A DNA stretch of 64,000 nt from Chlorocebus sabaeus (Eukaryota > Chordata > Mammalia > Primates > Cercopithecidae), in the NCBI RefSeq assembly GCF_047675955.1, contig NC_132904.1:81287447-81351446 (forward strand). Reading direction: 5' to 3'. Both the position numbers and the translations under genes were made by a program. Below are positions 35,768 to 47,254 of this stretch, piece after piece (the stretch's first letter is position 1; each line of letters opens with the position of its first letter). A model generated the notes under the pieces. That model did no database searches. It was not told where the DNA came from and worked only from the letters and a program-made list of their open reading frames with translations.

Positions 35768-35808
35768 TCTTTTTCATTCAGATATATTTTTTTCATTCAG
35801 ATATATTT
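35768..35808. repeat. short tandem duplication
   Basis: TTTTTCATTCAGATATATT appears twice in a row, period about 20. Confidence 0.85.
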
Positions 35809-35809
35809 G

Positions 35810-36420
35810 ACTCCACAGATCTCCTCTGTAGAAGTAGCAGGGTTTTGGGCACATGCACATTCTTGCTGAGTTTCCTGGCTTGACACTAAAAGTGTAAATA
35901 ACTGATAATGGAGGTGTACATGAAACTGATTTAACTGGAAGTATCAAGGTAATATCCAGGTCCTGGACTTCTGAAGTGGAATGTAAAAGAATAAAAGAGA
36001 AAGCCAGAAGTGACTTCAACTGGCCTAATTACATACTCTTATCCATTATAAGAGTACAACAGGCTGTATTCCCAAGCTAGGAGCTGGATGAAAGAGGTTA
36101 GAAGCCAGAGGAAAGAAGAGACCAATATCCTGAAGTCATTCAGCTCTACTTCTGCCCTTATTATCTGAAATACTTGTCAGTCTTCATTGCACAGATGGAA
36201 TTTTACCTGAGAGTATGCATTAGCTGAGCCCTCTGTACTATGTATACTCTGGCTTTCAAGATTCGACTAGGTAACATGGACTCATTTTGATCATACAAAT
36301 ATATAAATGAAAATTGTGGGGCAAGCACCAGCTTCTCCCTTTGCTCTTGGTAGCATCCCAGAAATACATTGGTTTAATGCTTTGGAAGCATGGTCAGTCC
36401 CTGGAAAATGCTCAAAGAGG
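35810..36420. other. unique non-coding DNA
   Basis: Nothing recognised. Confidence 0.4.
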
Positions 36421-36424
36421 GACA

Positions 36425-36526
36425 AATAAGAAAAATAGAGTCGTCCCCTGGACTCAGAGTCAGAAACCTGGGCTTAAACCCAAGTGCCATGACTTTGGGC
36501 TTGGTCACTTTGGGCAAGGTATAGCC
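36425..36526 (+). repeat. MIR SINE, left part
   Basis: 'GACTCAGAGTCAGAAACCTG', 'GGTCACTTTGGGCAAGGT', then the MIR order breaks. Confidence 0.55.
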
Positions 36527-36669
36527 AAATTTAAGTATTAACATGAAAGTAACTTTAATTTGGGGCCATCTAGAGTAGCCCCCAAATAGTTCTTTGATCA
36601 TCTGAACAATATTATGGAGAAATGGTCTTCGGCCTGATGCTTGAACCTTCCTAGTAAAGAGAATTTTCA

Positions 36670-36785
36670 CCTTAAGGTGACTTAGTGTTCTTGTCTATAA
36701 AAATATCTACCTCACAGAGATGTTGTATTGGGGGATAAAAGATAACTAGTTTGCAAAGGCTTTCTATATAATAACAATAAACATT
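36670..36785 (+). repeat. MIR SINE, right part
   Basis: 'AAAAATATCTACCTCACAGA', 'GATGTTGTATTGGGGGATAA' continue the MIR after about 145 unrelated bases. Confidence 0.5.
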
Positions 36786-36789
36786 ATTT

Positions 36790-37880
36790 TAAAATATGAG
36801 TAAGATCAAGACTGAGAGTACTTTCTAAATTGCCAGATAAAATCATTACAAAGAGATAAGTTCTGTACACAGCAAGAAAATACACAATCCCCATTTTTAG
36901 TCTCTTAAACCTTATGACCACTTTCATCTAAGAACCTTTTGAAATTCAATTTAGTACTTCTATTAGAAGAACAAAGGTGCAGTTTGCATATTCTGAGTTT
37001 CCTATTTATCTACAGCTACACTGTTTTTTCTTTGCAAACTTTTCAAGATAAAAATTTAAAACCCCAGAGCTCTAGAAGATGCTTGTTCTCCCTTCAGCCA
37101 AAACAGGCATCCGGTTTCTACAATAAATGAGATCATAGCATCCCCACTCATACTGCTGTAGCTAAGAACCTGTCAGCATTTTTATTATAAAACCCTTTTC
37201 TTTCCTCTGGCTTGAGAGACAAACCATAGCAATTGTTGGGGAAATAGTTCCAGAAAAGGGCAATGCACAAGTACAGAAAGAAAATGTCTCATTTTACAAA
37301 ACTCATAAATGTGTGTATTTAGGAATTAGGCAGGCCTGCAGAATATCAAGGAACATTTCTTCTGGATGGTCATCTGGCTTTTTAAATAAAGAAAATAAAG
37401 TTTACTAATATTTAAAACAAAATTTTCTCAGGCAGCAGATGTTAGGAAAAAAATTATCTAGTTGAATATCGTCAGGCACCAATACGTCTGGTAACAAAAG
37501 CTATAATAACACACACATTACTGAATCTGTGCTCACATGGAAGCTGCTTTGAGGGTAGGGAGCATTCTCTAGCAGACTCTGAAGTGAGATAGTGGGGATG
37601 GGAAAGGTTATGCCAACTACTTCAAATAGGAGAAAATAAGATATATTAATAATATGCTAGAGATGATAAATGAAACCTTATCTAGCAAAGTGGTGGTACT
37701 TGGTGAATACTCAGCAAAGGAAGATTGAATATAGTTAATATATAATCTGGTTTACACAGTTAACTCTTTTCTTTCTCACTTGTGAGTCTTGGGTATGAAC
37801 ATGAAAAAGCTTCTCTCTAGGTTATTTCATACTATGCTAATGCAAATAAAAGTGAAAAGAGAAAGGACTACATCTGAGAG
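36790..37880. other. unique non-coding DNA
   Basis: Nothing recognised. Confidence 0.4.
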
Positions 37881-37884
37881 AGTA

Positions 37885-38090
37885 AGAGAAAGAAAACTAA
37901 TAGGTATTTAGTGACTACTACATTTGAGACATTGTATTAGTTACTTTCTTGTTTTGTTGGTATAACAAACACATTAAATATATCTTATCTCTGTCATATA
38001 GATGAAGAAACTAGAGCTCAGAGAAGTGAAAGGGCTTCCCCAAAGTCACATGGCTAATGGTTCAGTCACAATACTTTGTAATGCCAAACT
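37885..38090 (-). repeat. MIR SINE
   Basis: 'ATAGATGAAGAAACTAGAGC', 'CCCAAAGTCACATGGCTAAT'. Confidence 0.6.
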
Positions 38091-38094
38091 CTGC

Positions 38095-38720
38095 CCTCAG
38101 GACTTGCTTCTTATATCTATGTTTGCCTGCCCAAGAGCACACTCAGAGTATCTCTGCTTGGTACAGAGGGTAGAATAGGATATATAATCTAACATTCTCT
38201 CCCCCTCTTCCTCCCTCCTTTCTCCCTTCTCCTTTCTATCCAAGGGGAAGGCGTACCTTCAATGCCACATTACTACTTTCAACACTTCTCAAGAAGTGTC
38301 GGACCATAGAGATCAATTGTAGATTTGAATAGAAAACCAAATTATTTTTCCTTTCTGACATAGTACAAGGCTTTAAAAACCCCAGATTTAGTTTGACTAA
38401 CTTCAAAAATCCCTCTTTATACTAAAGACATCATTGGTTCTTTTATCCTCTCATTAAATTCTGGAGCAGGGCCTTCCAACCTACTGAAGTATGAGACTAC
38501 TTTTAAACTACTGTATGGGCCTTCATATGATATTAGTTGTACTGATGAAGAGATAGTGTCACATAGCAATTAATGACTTCCTAAATGGATCTATTTTGAA
38601 TAGTATATAGAGTAATTCATGTAAAGTCCTTAGAATAAAACACTGCAAGTGGTGATCACACAAAAAGGGTTAGTCCAATCTGCTCTGTGAGGTGTTTTTC
38701 CATGTGCATTCCTTAGCAGT
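38095..38720. other. unique non-coding DNA
   Basis: Nothing recognised. A pyrimidine-rich patch lies at 38195-38245. Confidence 0.4.
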
Positions 38721-38724
38721 AGCT

Positions 38725-38850
38725 CACCAGCGAAACTGAAAGGTCCTTGAGGCAGAAACTATTTTACCATGTTTGAGTACTAACCTAAGGTGCCCACTAT
38801 AATGTTAAGCACAATATATATGCTCAAGAGAGAACTAGAAATTGATTAAT
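38725..38850 (+). repeat. L2 LINE 3' end fragment
   Basis: 'GGTCCTTGAGGCAGAAACTA', 'TAATGTTAAGCACAATATAT'. Confidence 0.5.
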
Positions 38851-38854
38851 GGAC

Positions 38855-39278
38855 AAGTGTACCTACATTTCTCCACGTGGAGATTTTCACCAAACCATAA
38901 TGAAGATACTTGAGACATGGCTCCAAGAGAAAAACTGAAGTCTCCCACCCTTAGATAATAAGTCAACTGACATAAAGCTGCCATCTTATTTGAGAACTTA
39001 TAAATGTAATATCATTAATTATTATTTGATAATATGATAGTATCATTATTTGCCATATGATGCAATGATATCATTAATCCCTGCCTGGTTTAATCCATAA
39101 TGTGGATATTAAGGCAGTTACAGTGCACTGGATCAGCATTTTAGAGATAATGACTGTTTTTAGTGTGCTCATTGATCAAATTAAATAATTTAAACTACTT
39201 TAGGAATTTGGAAAAAACTTCAATAAAGATAATGCAATGAAACCCCATCAAAATTATGTATTTTATGTTAGGAATTAT
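38855..39278. other. unique non-coding DNA
   Basis: Nothing recognised. Confidence 0.4.
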
Positions 39279-39279
39279 G

Positions 39280-39302
39280 CACACACACACATACACACAC
39301 AA
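39280..39302. repeat. (CA)n microsatellite
   Basis: CA units with one TA interruption. Confidence 0.85.
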
Positions 39303-39472
39303 AAATGGAAGTTTCAAAAATATTACTTTATTTATAAGATTTCCAGAAGCCATCATTTAGGACACCATTCTTATTCTGACATTATCATTTAAATTTATAT
39401 AGAAAGAATATTATTGTGTTCTTTATAATCACTGAAATATATAATGTGTTCATATATCTGACAAGTACATTC

Positions 39473-39507
<35 letters not shown>
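39473..39507. repeat. (GT)n(AT)n compound microsatellite
   Basis: GT about eleven times, then AT about six times. Confidence 0.9.
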
Positions 39508-39742
39508 GCTGAAAAAATCATTAGTTTTAAATGTTTTCTACTATGGTATCTCTGGAAGTATAATCTGTGACTTATAATAACATATATCTATAATTTTATG
39601 AGGAAACAATTTTAATATCAATAAGATCACCATGGCATGGAGATCTGATTGCTTTTATGATTTATTAGCTTCTCTGTACCTTACTAGACAAGAATGGCTT
39701 ATTAGTGATGACACAGCCAGGCATCTCACCCCAGATACTAGC

Positions 39743-39781
39743 CGTATTAGTCAGGGTTCTCCAGAGAAACAGAACCAGTAG

Positions 39782-39841
<60 letters not shown>

Positions 39842-40330
39842 CAGTCTATCTGTCCTCCCCCGCCCCCTCCCCCTCTACACACATATGAATTGGTTCCCAT
39901 TATTATGGAGGTTATGTCCCAAGGTCAGCAGTCAGCAAGCTGGAGACCCCAGAGAGCCAACATGCAGTTCCAATTCTAGTCTAAAGGCCTGAGAACTGGG
40001 AAAGCTGATGATATAAGTTCCAGCACGAAAGCCAGCAGGCTCAAAACCCAAAAAGAGCCAATGTTTCACTTCAAATCCAAAGGCCAGTAAAGGTCAATGC
40101 ATCAACTCAAAGCAGGCAGGCAGGAGAAGTTCCCTCTTACTCAGGCTTTTTGTTCTATTCAGGTCTTCCGTTGGTTGGATGAGGCTCACCCATATCATTA
40201 GGGAGGACAATCTGCTTTATTCAGCCTACCAATTTAAACTCATCTAGAAATAATCTTTCAGATATACCCAGAATAATATTTGACCAAATGTCTGGCCCAG
40301 TGAAGGTGACACATAAAGTTAACCACCACA
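39743..40330 (-). repeat. old LTR-like dispersed repeat carrying a GATA array
   Basis: Plus-strand ends 'GTATTAGTCAGGGTTCTCCA' and 'GTTAACCACCACA', with internal 'CTGGAGACCCCAGAGAGCC', 'GTTCTATTCAGGTCTTCCG' and 'GGCCCAGTGAAGGTGACACA'. I recognise it as a common mammalian dispersed repeat of LTR-like layout but cannot fix the family name. The strand given is the one on which it starts TGTGGTGG. Confidence 0.6.
39785..39839. repeat. (GATA)n microsatellite
   Basis: Thirteen or more uninterrupted tetranucleotide units inside the LTR-like repeat. Confidence 0.95.
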
Positions 40331-40504
40331 TCAAGGTAGCACATTAAGTAATGCCTAGTCTTTATTTCAGGGAACATAATCTCTGGGAAGTTTGATAACA
40401 CAAGAGGTTAAGTTATCAAAGACAAATTTTAAAGAAAAGTGACAAATAAATAACAAAATAGGCACCATTTATTTTTTCACTTCTACACTCAGTAAACATT
40501 TATG

Positions 40505-40680
40505 AGCACCTGTATCACTCACTCATTCAATCAACAAATATTTATTAACTGCCTTCTGTGCAATAGGCATAATTATATTTACTGGATCTTCCAGACATTA
40601 TACTAAATTAATATACTATGGCCCTTGCCCCTAAAATCCCTACAGTTTAGATGAGCAAATGGATAAGCAAATAGAATTTA
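40505..40680 (-). repeat. L2 LINE 3' end fragment
   Basis: 'TCAACAAATATTTATTAACT', 'GCCCTTGCCCCTAAAATCCC'. Confidence 0.58.
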
Positions 40681-40684
40681 CAAC

Positions 40685-41330
40685 TGAATATTACAATTAG
40701 GATACAATTATTAAGTATTACATGCCATAAGAGTCCAGGGGTAATTTAATTCAAAAGATCCTGGGAATTATTTCACCATATGTACTTTATTTAAAATTTT
40801 ACCTAGACACCCATAAATGCATACAAGACAAAAGACTTCTTAAAGTCTAAGCTCTTTCAGGATCCTGAATTCTGCAAATCAGCATTCCCTTTCTGTGAAC
40901 ATACTTTATTGGTGTCATAAAAGTTAACCCTTATTTTTTATATTCAGGGTTTTTCTCTCAAATTTTCTACGATTAAAAATAAAAACTCTAAAAGACCTAG
41001 AAGTGGCAAGTATATATTGTTGAAGGAGACAAAATGTCCATGCAGCCTGCTTGTTTGGGACATCAGCACCTATTTAACTCCTTAGCTCATTTTTCATTTT
41101 CTCTTTCTGGGTCAGGTATAATTTAGGATTTTTGTTTTTGGTGTGAATTATATAAACTTCCAGATTCTGCCTTTTGTAGCATTGGAAGACTTCAACAATG
41201 CATTGGTAGGTTAAAATACATCCAATTTACTGATAGGTGAATTTCAAAGTGTTTAACACTATTCAGTTGACTCTATCAGCAATCTCCATCTTCTCAGCAA
41301 TATGTAAAGTGGTTTAATAACATAGAAAGA
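40685..41330. other. unique non-coding DNA
   Basis: Nothing recognised. Confidence 0.4.
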
Positions 41331-41334
41331 AATC

Positions 41335-41465
41335 CACGTATTTTATAGTTACCACATACCAGGCATTGTGCTAAATGTTTTGATATGTGATATATCACTT
41401 AATTTTTACAACAGTCCTGAAAGGAGGGTGTTATTTTTCCAGCTTCTTGCAGATAAAACTTGTCA
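41335..41465 (-). repeat. MIR SINE fragment
   Basis: 'ACCAGGCATTGTGCTAAATG', 'CACTTAATTTTTACAACAGT'. Confidence 0.55.
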
Positions 41466-41534
41466 GTTTCTCTTTTCTCACCTTGATTTTCAAAACTTCT
41501 AGTTCAGAGTTAGAGGTCATGACGTAGAAAGAAT

Positions 41535-41665
41535 AACATTGTGTTAGAAACTAGGAGACCTAGTTGTAGCCATGGCTGTGTAACTTGCTGTGTGACCTTG
41601 AGTAAGTCACCTCCTGTCCACATGATTTAATAACCTCTTGTGGAAAATGATAGTGTGAATACTAT
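41535..41665 (+). repeat. MIR SINE
   Basis: 'AACTAGGAGACCTAGTTGTA', 'GCTGTGTGACCTTGAGTAAG'. Confidence 0.68.
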
Positions 41666-41849
41666 GAAAAATGATGTTTGGATCAAACTCCTCTCAAAAG
41701 AAATTCTTGTACAATAAAACTGACTCCTCTGATCAGCGTGCCTTACATTCAAATTCAGGTGTGCGTAAATGACATTTTTGCAAATTGACTCATAGCTTAA
41801 AGACACTTAAGCATAGAATCATGCTATTTGAAAGAGTACCAAAATTATA

Positions 41850-42080
41850 TTGGAAATGAGTGTAGACTCCAAATCTAACCTGCTTAGGTTCAAATTTTGG
41901 CTCTGCTATTTAAGAGCTATATGTCTTCAGGCAAATTACTTAAACCACCTGTGCCCCAATTTCCCTATCTGTAACATTGAGATAACTACTATACCCATCT
42001 CAAAGGGGCACTGTAAAGATTAAGAGAGTTGACATTTCTGAAAACAGTATCTGACAACTGGTAGTAGGTCAGTGTGGGTA
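41850..42080 (+). repeat. MIR SINE
   Basis: One of the best preserved: 'AGGTTCAAATTTTGGCTCTG', 'CAGGCAAATTACTTAAACCA', 'GGGCACTGTAAAGATTAAGA'. Confidence 0.82.
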
Positions 42081-42404
42081 TGTGTTGAGAGAGAAACTGA
42101 AGTCTTGGCAATGTAAATAGCTGTCTCCTTAATGTACCAATTTTAAACATTTGGATTTTTTGCATATTAAGTAATTTTAAGATGATACAAAGCAATATAG
42201 TCATGAGACTCCTATTAAAGTCTCACAGAGTTTTAACCCTATTCACAGGAGAAAAACTAGACTACCTCTTATTTACAAATCCATAAAGTAAAGATGAAGA
42301 ATGTGATGACATACAAAGTAGCCTGTGGTAGTACAAATTTATATAACTATGATTAAAATAAACTTAGAAATACCCATCATCAAGCATCTTAAATTATTTT
42401 TAAA

Positions 42405-42840
42405 AATCTGACTTAGTAATTTTACTTATTCTATCCTATCCAAAGGAAATAATTTTAAATCTAAAAAAGACTTATTCCCCAAGATGTTTATTTTATTTTT
42501 AATAGTAGAAAATTTAAGGGGAAAAAAAGCCAAAATATCAAAAGGATGGTTAACTGTTATTCAGCAATTAAAATACATTCACAAAGCCTAATATAAATTT
42601 AAATTATTCAAATGCAAACTCAACATGATTACAACTACATTTTTAAAATAAGTCACATATAAACCAAGGAAACCAAAACAGTACTGGGAAACTAGGAAAA
42701 CAGACACTAGAATATTAAGTTTTTACATCTAGTCCTCTGAAACAAGAAGTATTTTCTAAAGTTTGTGTTCTGAATTTCTGGTTTTTTTTAAATGTATTTC
42801 AATGAACATTTATTACTATAAAATAAAAAAATACATATAC
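42405..42840 (+). mobile_element. old L1 (L1M/L1ME-like) 3' end
   Basis: 'AGTAATTTTACTTATTCTAT', 'TATCCAAAGGAAATAATTTT', then 'ATTTCAATGAACATTTATTA' near the A-rich end. Highly diverged, with no open frame left. Confidence 0.5.
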
Positions 42841-42844
42841 CAAA

Positions 42845-43740
42845 ATTGTCAACCTTTGGAAATATTCAAAATATGTAAAGGGAAACCATCCTGCTAGTGA
42901 CAAAAAAATGTACATAATTATATATAAATTGATGGCTCCTCTGCTACCACTAATGCTTTATAACAAAATTGGCCACATTGAAATAAACAAATGGACAAAC
43001 AAAACTACTTCTCTGCCACAGAGACTGTCTAGGCCAGAAAAAGGGGTCTGGGAGAGGTGGAGAAAGCCAGAAGGTTCCAGGGAACTGTCCACCAAGGAGG
43101 TTCTGACAGGCCCTCTGATCTTGGGGGTGTGTTAGAGCACCCTCTGGAGGCGGGGAGCCCACAACCCATTTCCCCTTTCTATCTCTCTCTCTCTCTTTTT
43201 TCCCCCCATCTTTACCTTCCCATCATTCTGTTCTATTTTCCTTCCTTCCCTGCTCCTTTTTCTGTTTGCCTGGTAACTATGGAGATCGGAAGAAATAACA
43301 CTTGTAAAACACCTAAGATAATATATATATGTTTAATACAACCAAATTATTTTACCCTTTCCTTTTGCTTTTTTAGTCCTTGAACTCATCCCTTTCTTCT
43401 TTTGATTCTCTCCTTTTTTTGTTTTTCCATTTTATTCCATCTTAACCTTCCCCTTACTCTCCCTGTGCTCTCTTTTGTGAGAGTCACCCTGTAAAAGAAA
43501 GGCAGGCTGCTTTCTGGAAGATGACTCCTTTCCTTTGAGGGTTAGGGAAGTTACAAAATGTCCAAATATTCACCAGAAAAAAAAAATTTCAGGACTCTGT
43601 AACATTTTCAAAAACTTTCCCCTATTTTAATATATAAAAACAATATTGAATATACCTGATGTGTCCTAGGGGCTTCACAGTGATTCAGTTGAGCTGTTAT
43701 ATTAACAAATGGCTATTATGAGAAAGAAAAAGGTGCTCAA
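42845..43740. other. unique non-coding DNA with a pyrimidine-rich core
   Basis: 43170-43460 is strongly C/T-rich (CTCTCTCT, TTTTCCCCCC). No gene supported; the overlapping open frames here look like composition artefacts. Confidence 0.4.
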
Positions 43741-43744
43741 GTTT

Positions 43745-44075
43745 TAGCCACATTTCTTTTAAAATTGTAAATATTTAAAATATACAACATAATGTTTTGA
43801 TATAGTGAAATGGTTACTACAGTCAAACTAATTAACATACCCACTATCTCTGTTACATTCTCTGTGTGTATATATGTGTGTGTGTATGTAAGAGTACGTA
43901 AAATCTACTCTCTTAGCAAATTTCCAGCATACAATCCAGTATTAACTATAGTCCCAACATTGTACCTGAGACTTAATGATGTTGAGCGCCTTTCCATGTA
44001 TCCATTAGCCATTTTAATATCTCCTTTGAAGAAGTGTCTATCCAGGTCCCGTGCCTTTTTTTTTTTTTTTAAACA
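43745..44075 (-). mobile_element. old L1 (L1M) 3' fragment, internally deleted
   Basis: 'CAAACTAATTAACATACCCA', 'AAAATCTACTCTCTTAGCAA', 'TATTAACTATAGTCCCAACA', then a jump to ORF2 3' sequence 'GAAGAAGTGTCTATCCAGGT'. Confidence 0.6.
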
Positions 44076-44079
44076 TAAA

Positions 44080-45285
44080 CCATATTTCAATTATACCTTC
44101 CTTTTAATTAAAATAGTAAAGCAAAGGAATAATTGTAGAGAATACTGTAGTTTATAAAGTAGTTTTAGAATATTAGGACAAACAACAAATATTCTTTTAT
44201 GTTTGTATGTATTTTTGTCTTAGAAATATTGGGGAATAAAAAAGGGGAATAAAAGAAGGGAGACACACACATGGACTGTGGACCTTTGCAATGCAGCTAT
44301 AGACAAGAAACAGGAAAGAGAAATACTATTTAGGCTGGACCTTGAAATTAAATTCAATACTTTGATCTTTGTGGATGGAGAAAACAGTTAAGTGAAGGTA
44401 AAGTTGATGCCTATTTTCTGATAATGACATAGAAACTACTATGACAAAAAAATAACATTTTAGAAGTCCTCCTTCCCCATGGCAAGTTCATTCCCCTAAA
44501 TTACCTTGTGAATGTGTTAATGGCACATGGACAGGGGCAAAAATAAATAAATAAATAAAATAAAAAATAAACAAATAAAAAGGTTGGGGGGAAACTGATA
44601 TAATAGAAAATCTTTTTATGGAACAAGGTTATTTTGGTTTCTCTCATGAGAACTTAAGGTTACGTGGGACAGTGGGTGAACTGTATTTTAATAAAGGAAG
44701 TGGAATTCCTCAATTGGCTCAGAATTAATTTGTGGAAGAAATGGTGTTGGGCTTACATTTGTATCTCTAATGCCCATCATAATGCCTAGCACAGAAAGAC
44801 ACCCCATGTTTACAGTCATAAGTCGTATAGTCAGTTAACTAAATTGAATAGCTGTCAGGATAAAACAAGAGGGATCCTGGAGATGGCTAAGTGACAAAAG
44901 AAGATAACTTTTGAGTGTCTAGCTTGAAAGCTCAAATTACTCAGCATCCTTCAAGCCATTCTGAGATAATTAGAGCAAACAGTTTTAGTGTTTTTGAAAC
45001 TGACACTCTGGCCTACACATGAAAATGGTTTTAGACTTTGCCATATACATATCTTTCAGGAAAGGAAATAAATATCCATCCTAATAATCTTATTTTCACA
45101 CTTATTAGGTAATCTTGAAAAGACTGCAGGTTTCTGAAGTATCCTTACTGAAATCTGTGTCTCCATGATTTTTTCAAAAATTATTTAAATTACATTTTAA
45201 TTACTAAAAGATTCAGTGAAAATCCTTTATAATTTTTTTTCTTAAATCAATATTGTAAGAAATGTAATCACCTGCCATATCACTT
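44080..45285. other. unique non-coding DNA
   Basis: Contains an A-rich TAAA array at 44535-44581. Otherwise nothing recognised. Confidence 0.4.
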
Positions 45286-45289
45286 AAAT

Positions 45290-45385
45290 TTGAGACCAAA
45301 GGGAACAAGAGCAGTTTATTGCTATGCCTCCAGTGTGTAGCATTTCTTGTGTGGTTAATAAATATTTACTGATCAAATGGAATAA
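45290..45385 (+). repeat. L2 LINE 3' end fragment
   Basis: 'CAGTTTATTGCTATGCCTCC', 'GTTAATAAATATTTACTGAT'. Confidence 0.5.
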
Positions 45386-45659
45386 TAGTATAATTTGTTC
45401 ATTAATTTTCATAAACGTACTTCATTTTCTGAATGTCATATCAATATATAAATGGTTCCTATATTTTACATAAACAGCATAGAGCAAAGAAAAATAACTT
45501 TGGGAAAAGTAATGATTGATTTCTTAATAAAGATGAAGAATTTATGAAGAGAACTATGTTAATAACAGTGGAAGCAGTTTCTCCTATAAGTAATAAGCCC
45601 ACCTCAGTGGAGCTATGAAAATAATTAGGGCCATATAAAAGCAACAATCATTTGATGAA

Positions 45660-45850
45660 TTTATATATAGTAAGTACTGCAGGCATCTCATTTAAATGTT
45701 ATTTCTCACAATGACATAGTAATATATACTGCAGTAGTTATTACTATGGCCACTTTACATATGAAGAAACTGAGACTTACATAAATCATATCAATAATAA
45801 GTACAAAATTTAGCTTTGAAACTTAAGCCTGATGTGAGGTAAATTTTCCA
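45660..45850 (-). repeat. MIR SINE
   Basis: 'ACATATGAAGAAACTGAGAC' with the expected flanks, 'GCATCTCATTTAAATG' upstream. Confidence 0.6.
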
Positions 45851-45854
45851 TATT

Positions 45855-46875
45855 ATATCCTGTTTTCATCTGTCAGATAATGTTGAAGAACTTCACTAGG
45901 AGGAAGGCTACAGTAGAAAGTCCTAATACTCTTTCCATATTTAAGATAATAAGGTGGAATCCTTATGTCAATTCATCTATAATTATCCTTCTGTTAAGTA
46001 TGGTTATAATATAATAATTGATCCTGTTATAAAAGGATTTGAGAATTATCTTATTCAAATACTTTGCAAAATAAGATGGGTTAGAGTCTCTTAAAGTATT
46101 ATTTTATTTTCACATAGCATTAATTTATTTTTCAAAAAATGATGTCTGCCAACACACATGACATAGGTGTTTCACTCTATGGACATGAATCTCTCTCATA
46201 AAGTGAACTTGCTAAACCCAAATACCAAAAGGAAGAGAACGTAAAGAAAGTTAACTAATGTATTTCCTTAGCCTAAAAAAAAAAAAAAAAGTGTGGCTTG
46301 TAATTATTTTAATTCCCTCCAATAATTCCCTCTGAAAATCAGGGGAAAATATAACAGCATAAAAGAAACTTGTCTGTAAATGAACTTGAAGGGTTGAATG
46401 CATATTCAACAACATTCTCTACACCAATGGCTTATCTTATTTGATTATTAGCTTGTGTTTAATTTCCCTTGACAAATAATTCACCTTTGTTAATAATCAT
46501 TTAGCACTGCAAAGTAATTCTTGTAAGTTCATGGGAATGGATTTTAAACAGTAACCATTGCAAAGATGCTACTGTAAATGCAATTAGGAGGGTGAATAAA
46601 AGCATGAGGTAGGGGTGGCAGGTTGTATGGGAGAGAACCTAACTCCTTAGTTATTGGTGCTGTTCATTCATATACACTTTCCTGACAGTGATGAACACAC
46701 AAACCTTCAACAATTCTAAGACCTCTTTGGGGTTTCAAAAGGAACAACCAGCTACTCTTTAGTACAGGCAATATATTTTTTAACTAACCCTAAAGTGTAA
46801 CCTATCATATTGAGTAGAAAAACATAAATCTCTGGCAATAGTATTATAATTCAATGACTTCGTGAAAGACCTAAT
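45855..46875. other. unique non-coding DNA
   Basis: An A-run lies at 46277-46291. Nothing else recognised. Confidence 0.4.
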
Positions 46876-46876
46876 C

Positions 46877-47040
46877 AGAGATTGTTAGAGCTGGCGGGTG
46901 CCTCAGAGATAATCTCATCCACAGCCCTCATTTTACAGAAGAAGATCTGAGGCCCAGAGAAGAGAGATTCTCTAGGCATAGCCAATATAAGACTTAAAAT
47001 CCTGACTCCCAATTTTTCTGTTAAGCCTACACCTCCTATG
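46877..47040 (-). repeat. MIR-family SINE (MIR3-like end)
   Basis: 'GATTGTTAGAGCTGGCGGGT', 'GATAATCTCATCCACAGCCC', 'TGAGGCCCAGAGAAGAGAGA'. Confidence 0.6.
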
Positions 47041-47197
47041 AGCACTATCCATGAAGTTTAGTGTGTGTGTTTCATTAACTTTACCGCCTAAGGTGCTTAC
47101 CAACTGTCCAATCCAATCTCTGTTGTTATCTTTCAGAAAAATAGGTATAATGTGATATATATTCACTTAGAGAAGTCAAACTTTATTTCAGATGAAG

Positions 47198-47200
<3 letters not shown>

Positions 47201-47250
<50 letters not shown>
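47201..47250. repeat. (TC)25 microsatellite
   Basis: Twenty-five uninterrupted TC units, about 1 kb downstream of the DLG2 exon in transcript direction. Confidence 0.95.
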
Positions 47251-47252
<2 letters not shown>

Positions 47253-47254
47253 CT

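Noticed and set aside
43170..43460. Gene suggested by overlapping frames in a C/T-rich patch
   Set aside because: Low-complexity pyrimidine sequence produces open frames on both strands; no protein resemblance.
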